A DNA stretch of 35,967 nt, taken from JAPUDS01 sp039812985. Its GTDB lineage: Bacteria; Patescibacteriota; Saccharimonadia; Saccharimonadales; Saccharimonadaceae. This document shows positions 5,314 through 13,342 of the stretch, in pieces. The notes under the pieces are model-generated. The model did not search any database and had not been told where the DNA came from. It worked only from the letters and a program-made list of their open reading frames with translations. The stretch covers positions 1-35,967 of the forward strand of contig JBDHUL010000004.1 of assembly GCA_039812985.1 (NCBI GenBank), given 5' to 3'. The translations under genes were made by a program, and so were the position numbers. The stretch's first letter is position 1, and every line of letters begins with the position of its first letter.

Positions 5314-7698
5314 CTATTTATACACGACGACCGCAGTTAGTTTGGCCGAGTACCAGAGTATGGAGCCGCCTTGGAAATCTGAACGGGCACCGTAGGCTGT
5401 CTTGTATTCGTCGCTGGTTGGGTACTTGAGTCGAGACTTGACACCGCCGAGCGCAATCCATTTGTCGCCTATTTTGCCGCGCACAACATGGGCGCCGCTG
5501 GCCGCAGAGAAGTATATGTAACAGCGGTCGCCGGACATTTTATTGTAACGTCCAACCCCATCGGCCGCGACCAGTTCGTTTGTCGTTGGGTAGCCGCAAA
5601 TATTGGCGCTGCGACCGATAGCAATCCAACGGCTGCGTATACTACCGCGTATTTCGCGTGTTCCGACGCCGTCATAGTACAGCGTACGACCGCTATAGAA
5701 GTCGGCCCAGTATCCTTTGTTGTTCACAGTATCGAGCTTTATGTCAGTGATCGGTTCACCGTAGTTGCTGTGCGCGCCTCCTGCGATGAAGGTGTCTTTG
5801 AGTGGTCCGGTGACGTAGTGAACGCCACTGCGTTCCGTCCAGTAGGCTCGTCCATGTGCGAAGTCACGGTAATGGACGATACCGCTTACTACCTCGTCAG
5901 CCACTGGGCTGCCAAGCGCACTGCGAAATCCGTTGTCGGCCGCATAACGATTGTCTATCTGGGTGGTGGTCTGCGGCGTTTGGTTTGTTGCTGATTGAAT
6001 CGGGCCAGTTGCGATCTGGTTGCCATATGGGTCGTTGACAACAACCACGTAGGGCGCAGTTTCGCCAGCTGATAGCCCGGTATCGACAAATGTCCAGGCA
6101 GGTTTGTTCCAGAAGGTACTGGAAACGGTTTGACTTGCAACCGGTGTCGTGAGTCCTTGACGGTACACGGTGTAGGTGAGGGACTGGTCATCTTTATCGG
6201 AGGTAGTTTGTACCGTGACGGTTGAGTTGCCGTTTGAGTCGGCTGCGGTAGCGCTGACAGGTGTGGTTGAGCCGTATTCGGCCGGGCCAATCTTATTTGG
6301 TGCGACGGCTCGGGTGCCAAATCGAACGAGTCCTTGTTGAGCCGTGCCGTTAACTTTGGTAAACTCCCCGCCGTAAATGACGTAGTTACTGTTGCCACTG
6401 ACTGTCCAGCCGGCTTGTAAGATAGCCGTAGTGGTACCAGTCGTAAAGTCGGGGAACCAGTTGTAGAGGCTGCCAGATGGTTGCCCGATATAGTTCGGAT
6501 AGTAACCACCGTTGGCGGCAATGTTTTTCCCAGTAGCATAGGTTGTCTCGGCCAGTCCGTGATGGCTTACGCGGGGTGTTGCTTCAGGGAACCCGTCAAT
6601 TGCAGCACAGCTGTGGGCGTGGCCGGCGCTGTATACGGCTTGACCGCTCACAAATACACCATACGTGTCGCCAACGCAGTCATTCATCCATACGAGAGCA
6701 CCATCGCTGACACGAAGGGCGGCCCGGCCCTCAAATGTACCGGGATGAGCGATGTTCGCGATGTACGTGAAGGCGCCAAGGTACACGTTTACTCCGTCTG
6801 TGCTCAGGCTTGTGACAGAGGTGCCACTTCCGCCTGTTGGGTCTTGCATGCGAATGGGAAATGTCGCGCTTTGAGCGGCCCAGGGTGCGATGACACTGCC
6901 GTTTGTGAGCGATACCGCACCAGTTGAGTAGAGCGTCGTTGAGTTGATGCGGGTAAATTGCCCTCCGACGATAAGTTTTCCGCCTGCGACGACAAGGGCG
7001 CGGACTTTACCGCTGACATTGGCGAGCCAGCTGCTGCTTAGTGTACCGTTTGCGTTGTAGGCGGCAAGTTTGCCGCGTGAGACGCCGCTGGCGCTCGTAA
7101 AGTTACCTCCAACGTATACCATGGTGTTGGTGGCAGCCATGGCTTTGACGGGCAGGTTTGTCCCGTTGAACCCGGCGATGACCTTGTTAGTTGTTAGGTC
7201 GATTGCGGCAAGGTTCTGATGTGCTTGTCCATCGACAGTACTAAACGCTCCGCCGACATACAGGCGCTTGCCGTCAGGTGACACGGCCAGTGCGCATCCC
7301 TGCGCCCCAGTCGCCGCGCTTCCCCAGCAAGGTTCGGACGATGTGCCGCCGAGGCTATGGACAAAGGTTGTGTTGAGGTTGCCAGTCGTGGCATCAAATG
7401 CCAAAAGACCTGCCCGGGCGATTGTGCCCGCGCCGCCAAGCGCGGCACCAGCGGGACGAGCGTTGTAAAAACGCCCAGTGGCATATACGGTATTGCCATA
7501 GGTGGTTGTTGCCCACACAACGCCATCAACCTGGACGGTAGGCAACGGTTCGGCTGAAACTGGCGACGGGACTGCGATAGCCGACGCGGTGGGCATGGGC
7601 ACAATCTGCAAAGCCAAAACTAACACGACGAATACGAGGAAACACTGCTTGGTTGTCTGTTGTACTGTGCGGTAAAGACATAACAAAAACTTTTTCAT
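5314..7698 (-). CDS. Secreted beta-propeller protein with C-terminal LGFP cell-wall repeats
   Basis: 794 aa from ATG 7698. An upstream in-frame ATG exists at 7734, but the TATAAT box at 7711-7706 lies between it and 7698, leaving 7 nt to the chosen start. The new N-terminus, MKKFLLCLYRTVQQTTKQ plus a hydrophobic run, is a good signal peptide. Residues about 45-460 are DUF5122-like propeller repeats paralogous to the neighbour. About 470-565 looks like an Ig/FN3-type domain (SATAADSNGNSTVTVQTTS...). About 575-794 contains LGFP-type repeats: FRSALGSPVADE, SNYGEPITDI, NICGYPTTNELV, SRLKYPTSDEY, each followed by Gly/aromatic-rich strands. LGFP repeats are associated with the mycolic-acid cell wall of Corynebacteriales. 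No LPXTG or membrane anchor is seen. It may help attachment to an actinobacterial host (inference). Confidence 0.85.
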   Translation of the reverse strand: MKKFLLCLYRTVQQTTKQCFLVFVVLVLALQIVPMPTASAIAVPSPVSAEPLPTVQVDGVVWATTTYGNTVYATGRFYNARPAGAALGGAGTIARAGLLAFDATTGNLNTTFVHSLGGTSSEPCWGSAATGAQGCALAVSPDGKRLYVGGAFSTVDGQAHQNLAAIDLTTNKVIAGFNGTNLPVKAMAATNTMVYVGGNFTSASGVSRGKLAAYNANGTLSSSWLANVSGKVRALVVAGGKLIVGGQFTRINSTTLYSTGAVSLTNGSVIAPWAAQSATFPIRMQDPTGGSGTSVTSLSTDGVNVYLGAFTYIANIAHPGTFEGRAALRVSDGALVWMNDCVGDTYGVFVSGQAVYSAGHAHSCAAIDGFPEATPRVSHHGLAETTYATGKNIAANGGYYPNYIGQPSGSLYNWFPDFTTGTTTAILQAGWTVSGNSNYVIYGGEFTKVNGTAQQGLVRFGTRAVAPNKIGPAEYGSTTPVSATAADSNGNSTVTVQTTSDKDDQSLTYTVYRQGLTTPVASQTVSSTFWNKPAWTFVDTGLSAGETAPYVVVVNDPYGNQIATGPIQSATNQTPQTTTQIDNRYAADNGFRSALGSPVADEVVSGIVHYRDFAHGRAYWTERSGVHYVTGPLKDTFIAGGAHSNYGEPITDIKLDTVNNKGYWADFYSGRTLYYDGVGTREIRGSIRSRWIAIGRSANICGYPTTNELVAADGVGRYNKMSGDRCYIYFSAASGAHVVRGKIGDKWIALGGVKSRLKYPTSDEYKTAYGARSDFQGGSILWYSAKLTAVVVYK

Positions 7699-7705
7699 GA
7701 CGGTT

Positions 7706-7734
7706 ATTATACAAAATACTTGCGAAAAAAGCAA
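7706..7734 (-). promoter_or_regulatory. Promoter of the LGFP-repeat protein (leaderless)
   Basis: On the minus strand TTGCTT (7734-7729), a 17-bp spacer and TATAAT (7711-7706), then 7 nt to the ATG at 7698. It diverges from the RNase HII promoter at 7757. Confidence 0.7.
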
Positions 7735-7756
7735 TTATGGCATTTAAAACATGAGC

Positions 7757-7762
7757 TATAAT
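7757..7762 (+). promoter_or_regulatory. -10 box of the RNase HII fusion gene (leaderless)
   Basis: TATAAT at 7757-7762; the ATG at 7773 lies 10 nt downstream. An ATG at 7761 overlaps the -10 box and cannot be the start of a message made from it. Confidence 0.65.
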
Positions 7763-7772
7763 GAATACACTA

Positions 7773-8717
7773 ATGATTGTAGGTATAGACGAAGTTGGCC
7801 GTGGACCATGGGCTGGACCTCTGGTGTTTGGTGCGGTAGTGCTCGGAGGTGCGGCTATAGACGGCCTCACAGATAGTAAAAAGCTGACCGCCAAGCGACG
7901 CGAGGCGCTCGACCCGGTTATTCGTAGCCAGGCGGTAAGTTTTGGACTTGGCTGGGTAAGCGCCGCCGAACTTGACGCGGTAGGTATGTCAGCCGCCTGT
8001 ACGCTGGCGTGCCGACGGGCGCTCGAGCAGATAACCGTGCCGTATCACGAAATCATTATTGACGGGACGGTGAATTTTCTGAAAGATACCGGTAAGGGTC
8101 CGTATGTAACGACTATGAAACAAGCCGATCTGCTCGTGCCAAGTGTGAGTGCGGCTTCGGTGCTTGCAAAAGTCGCACGCGACCGGTATATGACGGCCTG
8201 CGATAGCTTATTTCCGGGTTATGGATTTGCCTCGCATGTCGGGTATGGGACGGCAAAGCACGTGCTTGCTCTTCAAACACTGGGGCTGACGTCTCTGCAC
8301 CGACGGAGCTTTGCCCCAGTTGCCGCCTTTCTTGGTCAGACTCCAGAGCTTGTGGTGCCTTCGTCTATTGACGGCACAACCCGCGACACAGGCAACCGTT
8401 CAGAGGATGTCGCTGCCGCACGGCTGCGCGACAGCGGTTTCTTGGTCGTCGAACGCAACTGGAAAACAAAATTGTGTGAAATCGACATTGTCGCTCAAAA
8501 AGACGATACGTGGTTTTTTGTCGAGGTCAAGCACCGTAAAGGTAATCAACAAGGCGGCGGCGTGGGGGCTATCACGCCTCGGAAACTTGCGCAAATGCGG
8601 TTTGCAGCCGGCGTGTATGTCCACGTTAACCATCTCGATGCTCCATTGCGTCTGATGGTCATGACGACGGGCGGGCCGGCGTTTTCGGTTATCGACTGCA
8701 TCGAACTCGATGACTAA
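7773..8717 (+). CDS. rnhB: Ribonuclease HII fused to a YraN/UPF0102-type nuclease-fold domain
   Basis: 314 aa from ATG 7773. Residues 1-200 are RNase HII, which removes ribonucleotides and RNA primers from DNA: MIVGIDEVGRGPWAGPL (Asp6, Glu7), TDSKKL, EIIIDGTVN (third acid), KQADLLVPSVSAASVLAKVARD (fourth acid) and the C-terminal HRRSF. From about residue 205 a second domain follows: GNRSEDVAAARLRDSGFLVVERN, then EIDIVAQKDDTWFFVEVKHRK and ITPRKLAQM. This is the YraN (UPF0102) PD-(D/E)xK-like fold with E..EID..EVK. YraN usually is a separate protein often encoded next to rnhB, so a single-chain fusion is unusual. The linker shows no in-frame stop or frameshift. The gene ends 5 bp before the convergent M13 peptidase gene. 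Confidence 0.92.
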   Translation: MIVGIDEVGRGPWAGPLVFGAVVLGGAAIDGLTDSKKLTAKRREALDPVIRSQAVSFGLGWVSAAELDAVGMSAACTLACRRALEQITVPYHEIIIDGTVNFLKDTGKGPYVTTMKQADLLVPSVSAASVLAKVARDRYMTACDSLFPGYGFASHVGYGTAKHVLALQTLGLTSLHRRSFAPVAAFLGQTPELVVPSSIDGTTRDTGNRSEDVAAARLRDSGFLVVERNWKTKLCEIDIVAQKDDTWFFVEVKHRKGNQQGGGVGAITPRKLAQMRFAAGVYVHVNHLDAPLRLMVMTTGGPAFSVIDCIELDD

Positions 8718-8722
8718 GGGTG

Positions 8723-10624
8723 TTACCAAATGGCAGAGCGTCGCTTTTTAGGGATAAATAGTTGGTCTGTTGGTTGTACGTCATAGGTACTGTAAAACGA
8801 GTCGATGTGGTTGACGACGCAGTTAACGCGAAATCGTGCCGGGGGATGCGGGTCGGTTTTTGCGAGTTCAATAGCGCGTTGCTCGGTACTATGGCCGCAT
8901 TCGCAGGCCGCAAAGTTTGTAAAGAGGTCAGGCAGAGCTGTTGGGTCATCGAGTGCTTGGACAGCAAGGGTGAGGCCGCCAATATCGGCAATAGCCTCTC
9001 CCAGGATAAGCTTGCCCTTCAAAAAAGTTCCAGGGACGGTTTCAAAGGCGTTTGCCTGGGTGACAACCAGGTCTGCGAGACGGTCAAATGCTCGGCGTTC
9101 AGATGCTGTTTGCCATGCGACGGCGTTGCCGTGCTCATCGAACTCGCATCCTTGGTCGTCAAATCCGTGGGTAAATTCGTGACCGATAACTGCGCCGATA
9201 CCACCAAGATTGGCCGCGCGGCTGGCTTTTGGGTCATAGAATGGCGACTGGAGGATAGCGGCCGGAAAGACAATCTCGAGGCGGTTTGGGTGGTTATAGG
9301 CATTGACGGTATGGGCGTTCATTTCCCACTCCTCATCAGCCGGAGGGTTTCCCACCTTTGCGAGCTCAAGGTCTTGACTGTAAGCATGAGCGGCGAGGAG
9401 GTTTTCGATGACGTTATCGGGTGAAAACTGTAGGTGGGATAGGTCTTTCCAGACTGATGGATACCCGACGAACACGCGCATGTTGTCTAGTTTTGTATGG
9501 GCACGCTGTTTGGTTGTCTCGGTCATCCAGTTGAGGGCATCGATGCGGCTATGGTACGCCCTGCGGATATCTTCGACGATCGAAGACACCGCCTGTTTTG
9601 ACGTTTCGGGAAAGTGCCGGGCAGCATACTCACGTCCTAAGGCCTCGCCGATGATGGTTCTGTCAGCGAGCAATACGGCACGTTTCCACAACGGTTTTAT
9701 GGTTTGCTGCCCGCCCAGGGTATGTCCATAAAAATCAAATGACAGATTGGTGAGGTCGGATGATACCCAGCTACAGAGCGAGTTGACAACGCACCATGAC
9801 ATATAGGCCTTGATGTCTGCGAGAGGCAGTTCGTTAAGCAGTGAGACGCATGATTTGACGAAGGTGTATTGGTCGGCGACGATATTGTCGCTCGGGCGCT
9901 GCCAGCCGACTCCACACCAGTAGGCGTCCCAGTCAAATGACGGGATATCCTTTTCGAGCTTCGCAAGGCTCAGACGGGTGTAGTTATTGTGAACATCTCG
10001 CAGGGCGACATCAGTCCACGATACTTCGGCGAGTCGCTTTTCAACTCGCCAAACCCTCGTCCATGGGCCAAGTTTGAACGCTGAGGTGGATTTTACTGCT
10101 GCGTAGTACGCAGCGTAGGCGCGACGAAAAATGGCCATACGCGGCGATCGTTCGAGGTAGTAGTCGCGGTTTGGGAGGTTGAGACCGCTTTGGTAAAACC
10201 GGAGTACTTCGTTGGAACTGTCTTTATCGTCGAGCGCGACGTAGAGTGTCCAAAAAACCGATATGCTCAAGCGGTGGAGAAGCCCCAGGGCGTGAGCGAG
10301 GTCTTCGCCGTTTTTGATGCCATGGATTGTTCCAAGAAGTCGCTCTAGGCTGGCTGTATGCGCCGCTGCGTGCCGCTGGTAGGTAAGGGCGGCGTCAAAA
10401 AATGACCGAAGGAGCCGTTGGTCGTGGGATAGCTTCTTTTCCGGGGTGCGCCGGAGTTCCTTGACAATGTTATCAACCGCTCTCGCCGATGCATCACGTA
10501 GTTCGTAAAATGTGCCCCACATTGTTTCGGTGTCTGGTATGGGGTGGCGCTTTAGCCACGGGTTGTTGACGTACCCAAAATAATCGTCCTGAGGTCGGAT
10601 GCCCTTATCGTATGTGCGTGTCAT
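8723..10624 (-). CDS. M13-family zinc endopeptidase (neprilysin/PepO-like)
   Basis: 633 aa. Family M13 enzymes cleave oligopeptides. Motifs: N-terminal IRPQDDYFGYVNNPWLKRHPIP typical of M13, then NAYNHPNRLEIVFPAAILQSPFYD, the zinc site VIGHEFTHGFDDQG (HExxH, about residue 490), the third ligand in GEAIADIGGL (GExxAD) and the terminal CVVNHIDSFYSTYDVQPTDQLFIPKK. All key residues are present and length equals that of bacterial PepO. No signal peptide is seen, so it is probably cytosolic and degrades imported peptides. It starts 3 bp after the M1 peptidase stop, with AAGGTAGG as ribosome-binding site inside the end of that gene: a two-gene peptidase operon. Confidence 0.95.
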   Translation of the reverse strand: MTRTYDKGIRPQDDYFGYVNNPWLKRHPIPDTETMWGTFYELRDASARAVDNIVKELRRTPEKKLSHDQRLLRSFFDAALTYQRHAAAHTASLERLLGTIHGIKNGEDLAHALGLLHRLSISVFWTLYVALDDKDSSNEVLRFYQSGLNLPNRDYYLERSPRMAIFRRAYAAYYAAVKSTSAFKLGPWTRVWRVEKRLAEVSWTDVALRDVHNNYTRLSLAKLEKDIPSFDWDAYWCGVGWQRPSDNIVADQYTFVKSCVSLLNELPLADIKAYMSWCVVNSLCSWVSSDLTNLSFDFYGHTLGGQQTIKPLWKRAVLLADRTIIGEALGREYAARHFPETSKQAVSSIVEDIRRAYHSRIDALNWMTETTKQRAHTKLDNMRVFVGYPSVWKDLSHLQFSPDNVIENLLAAHAYSQDLELAKVGNPPADEEWEMNAHTVNAYNHPNRLEIVFPAAILQSPFYDPKASRAANLGGIGAVIGHEFTHGFDDQGCEFDEHGNAVAWQTASERRAFDRLADLVVTQANAFETVPGTFLKGKLILGEAIADIGGLTLAVQALDDPTALPDLFTNFAACECGHSTEQRAIELAKTDPHPPARFRVNCVVNHIDSFYSTYDVQPTDQLFIPKKRRSAIW

Positions 10625-10627
10625 AAC

Positions 10628-13120
10628 CTACCTTTCTTCTATAGCCAGTATAACGCGCGGCGACTGGTGCTGCAAAAGCCGTACTCGTGCAGCTATCTGC
10701 GCCGAGGCAAGGTGTATGGCGCGGGCTATTTCGACCTGATCCTGCTTGTCGGCAAAAAAAGCGTCAAATTCGTGTTGTTCGGCGATGGTGGCAAGGGAGT
10801 TACCGGCGAGAGTGACGAGCCGGTCGTAGGTCATATCAGTCCGAAACGTGCGTTCTACCCATGACCAATTGTCTTGCATCCACCGCCATGTTACCTTTCT
10901 ATTTTCTGGGGTATGGAGAAGTTGGCCTATCCACAATTTGACGTCTTGCGGCTTTGTTAAAGTGTTGTCGGTGAGAGCGCGGAGCATCACCCGCACATCG
11001 GCTGGCCGTGTCGCCGAGCTGAGAGCCTCAAGCAGATGGCTGCGCAACTCCGGTGCTGTTGTGGCGTGGTACTTGTTCCACAGTGTAGCAAATTCTTCCG
11101 GGCGCTGGACTAGCACGGCTTTTAGAACAGCGCTGCGAGTTGTTGGGTCGAAAGCATCCGGAGGGCTGGATTGGTAGAGATCAAGGGCCGGAGCCAGTGC
11201 TTTTTTGTTGCCGCTTTGGACGACGAGATCGAGTATGTCGGCTCTCAGTTTCATGTCGGACTCAGGTTCATGGGCCTGAGCCACCCAGCCGAGGCGGGCA
11301 AACGGTGCCTCAACAAGTTGTAGGAAAAATGCCTGGAGCTTACCCCAAGCCTCGGGATCGTGCTCAACAAACCTTGCGAGGCTTTGTGCCGTCATAATCA
11401 CCATGCTCCAGACGGGTTCTTCGGTTTCGTGAGAAAAGGCAGAAAGTAGCGGAACGAGCGATGCTGCCGGTATTGTTTCGGCTTCGGCAAGAAGGTACTG
11501 GTTATGGAGTAGGGTGAGTCGGTCTATGGTGGCAAGCGAGCCGTCTGCAAGCCGCGATAACAACGACTTGAGGTGACGAGGGTTATAGTGTGCGACCATG
11601 TGCGCGCGGCCGCCCGCATTGAGAACGGTACCAAGTGGTATGCTGATGTGCTGAGAGGTTTGTTCAAACAGGCGTGGTATCGCAGCGGGATCCGTAAACA
11701 GCGGTATGGACCAGCGGCGTGAGCTGGGGCTATGGTTGCCAATGAAAAACTGGGTTTGTTTGATCATATTGGCTTCAATACCCACGACTGGGTAGCCTGG
11801 CTGGGTGAGCCACGGATGCATGAACGTTTCAATATCCTGCCCTGAAACGGCACTCATCGCTCGCCATAGGTCGCTTGCCACTGTATTGCGGTAGGCATGT
11901 TGCTTAAAATACAGCTGCAATCCTTGCTGAAACACCTCAGGGCCCAGGTACTGTTCAAGCATGTAGAGCAGGCGGCAGCCTTTGGTGTAGACAATGGCCG
12001 GATCAAACAAGGCATTGATTTCGTCGGGGTGGCGGACTTCGCATTGGACGGCTTGTATCCCGTCGGTGGCATCGCGGCGCAGAGCTGGTGCTGCAGCGCG
12101 CTGCGGCATGGTGAGATATATGTTCCAGTCGGGGAATAAACGGTCAGCGCTGACAAATTCCATGAGGCTCGCAAAGCTTTCGTTAAGCCATAAATCATTC
12201 CACCATCGCATGGTCACGAGGTTGCCAAACCATTGGTGGGCCAGTTCATGAGTGACTACTTTGGCGACGTACTGCTTTGTGGTGAGTGAGGCGTTTTGGG
12301 CAGCGAGCAAGCAGACCTCACGGAAGGTGATAAGTCCCCAATTTTCCATTGCTCCAACGCTAAAGTCGGGAACAGCAACGAGGTCGCATTTTGGCAACGG
12401 ATATGGTGTGCCAAAATAATCATCGTAAAACTCGAGCGATCGTACCGTGGTATCAAGGGCAAACTGGAGGCTGGTGCTTGCATGTACCGGCGTGGCCCAG
12501 ACGCGTACATCGATACCGGTGGTTGTTCGGGCGGCGACATGGTGTAATTCGCCGGTGACAAAGGCGAGTAGGTAGGTGCTCATGCGCGGGGTGGTGAAAA
12601 ATGACGTTACTTGGCGACCCTTTGTTGTTTGCGACGAACGGGCAGGCTTGTTTGACAGAACAGCGACGCTCGCTTCGGTGACGAGTGTGAGGTCAAAAGT
12701 TGCCTTGGCTTCTGGTTCATCGATACACGGAAATGCCTCGCGCGCGTGGTGGCTTTCGAACTGTGTGGCAAGTAGTTCTTTTTTCTGACCGTCATGTTCG
12801 TAGTAACAGGGGTATATACCATGCATCGCGTCGGTAATGCGTCCTGAAAATACTGCCTGTAGCGTATAATCACCGGCTGGAAATGTGCCCGATACGGTAC
12901 ATTCATCTCCGTCAAGTGTATAGGGCACTGCCGTGTCCTCAACCAGTACACTGGTGATGACGAGGTCTTTCGCGTGTAGCATGAACGGTCGATCGTCGGT
13001 AGTTTTTCGCCCGCGTATTGTCACGGTTCCCGAAAACACTCGTTGTTCGCGCTGAAGCTCAAGTCTGACGTCATAGTGGGATGGCTCAAAAAACTCAAAA
13101 AGTCGTTGTACGGGTTGCAT
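10628..13120 (-). CDS. M1-family aminopeptidase (aminopeptidase N-like)
   Basis: 830 aa from ATG 13120. Longer in-frame starts at 13129 and 13150 overlap or precede the TACAAT box at 13133-13128, which lies 7 nt before the chosen ATG. M1 enzymes remove N-terminal residues from peptides. Motifs: the exopeptidase signature VGAMENWGLITF, the zinc site VVTHELAHQWFGNLVTMRWWNDLWLNE (HExxH-18-E) and the downstream catalytic tyrosine region. An ERAP1-like C-terminal helical domain fills the rest. No signal peptide. Together with the adjacent M13 enzyme it forms a cytosolic peptide-degradation operon, consistent with an organism that scavenges amino acids as peptides (inference). Confidence 0.95.
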   Translation of the reverse strand: MQPVQRLFEFFEPSHYDVRLELQREQRVFSGTVTIRGRKTTDDRPFMLHAKDLVITSVLVEDTAVPYTLDGDECTVSGTFPAGDYTLQAVFSGRITDAMHGIYPCYYEHDGQKKELLATQFESHHAREAFPCIDEPEAKATFDLTLVTEASVAVLSNKPARSSQTTKGRQVTSFFTTPRMSTYLLAFVTGELHHVAARTTTGIDVRVWATPVHASTSLQFALDTTVRSLEFYDDYFGTPYPLPKCDLVAVPDFSVGAMENWGLITFREVCLLAAQNASLTTKQYVAKVVTHELAHQWFGNLVTMRWWNDLWLNESFASLMEFVSADRLFPDWNIYLTMPQRAAAPALRRDATDGIQAVQCEVRHPDEINALFDPAIVYTKGCRLLYMLEQYLGPEVFQQGLQLYFKQHAYRNTVASDLWRAMSAVSGQDIETFMHPWLTQPGYPVVGIEANMIKQTQFFIGNHSPSSRRWSIPLFTDPAAIPRLFEQTSQHISIPLGTVLNAGGRAHMVAHYNPRHLKSLLSRLADGSLATIDRLTLLHNQYLLAEAETIPAASLVPLLSAFSHETEEPVWSMVIMTAQSLARFVEHDPEAWGKLQAFFLQLVEAPFARLGWVAQAHEPESDMKLRADILDLVVQSGNKKALAPALDLYQSSPPDAFDPTTRSAVLKAVLVQRPEEFATLWNKYHATTAPELRSHLLEALSSATRPADVRVMLRALTDNTLTKPQDVKLWIGQLLHTPENRKVTWRWMQDNWSWVERTFRTDMTYDRLVTLAGNSLATIAEQHEFDAFFADKQDQVEIARAIHLASAQIAARVRLLQHQSPRVILAIEER

Positions 13121-13127
13121 GCAACCC

Positions 13128-13133
13128 ATTGTA
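13128..13133 (-). promoter_or_regulatory. -10 box of the M1/M13 peptidase operon (leaderless)
   Basis: On the minus strand TACAAT (13133-13128) then 7 nt to the ATG at 13120. No Shine-Dalgarno site is possible downstream of the expected transcription start. Confidence 0.6.
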
Positions 13134-13237
13134 CCAAGTTCAAAGAACAATCACGTGGTACTGCGGATTCTGCGCAGGAAAGTTACCGCGCTTCGGATAC
13201 TGCGTGCAATAGGCGGATACATGGATGGAACATGGCA

Positions 13238-13267
13238 TTGACAACCGCTGGCTTACGGCGGTATACT
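13238..13267 (+). promoter_or_regulatory. nusA promoter
   Basis: A consensus TTGACA (13238-13243), 18-bp spacer and TATACT (13262-13267). The spacer carries a 5-bp inverted repeat ACCGC/GCGGT. Transcription should start near 13274, giving a leader of about 70 nt. Confidence 0.8.
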
Positions 13268-13282
13268 AACACATGTACTCGT

Positions 13283-13298
13283 CCGGCCAGCAGGCCGG
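13283..13298 (+). promoter_or_regulatory. Hairpin in the nusA leader
   Basis: CCGGCC (13283-13288), loop AGCA, GGCCGG (13293-13298), followed by CGATTTT. It is a compact GC-only hairpin in the 5' untranslated region. It may act as a pause or weak attenuator for NusA autocontrol; the T-run is too short for a confident terminator. Confidence 0.45.
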
Positions 13299-13342
13299 CG
13301 ATTTTCATACCAAGCATAGAGATAACCAAAAAAGGAGCAACG

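Noticed and set aside
5488..5994. 168-codon open frame on the plus strand opposite the LGFP protein
   Set aside because: Antisense shadow of a well-supported gene; no start signals and no recognisable protein features.
13121..13150. Longer M1 peptidase start (ATG 13150 or 13129)
   Set aside because: Both overlap or precede the TACAAT box that sits 7 nt before ATG 13120.
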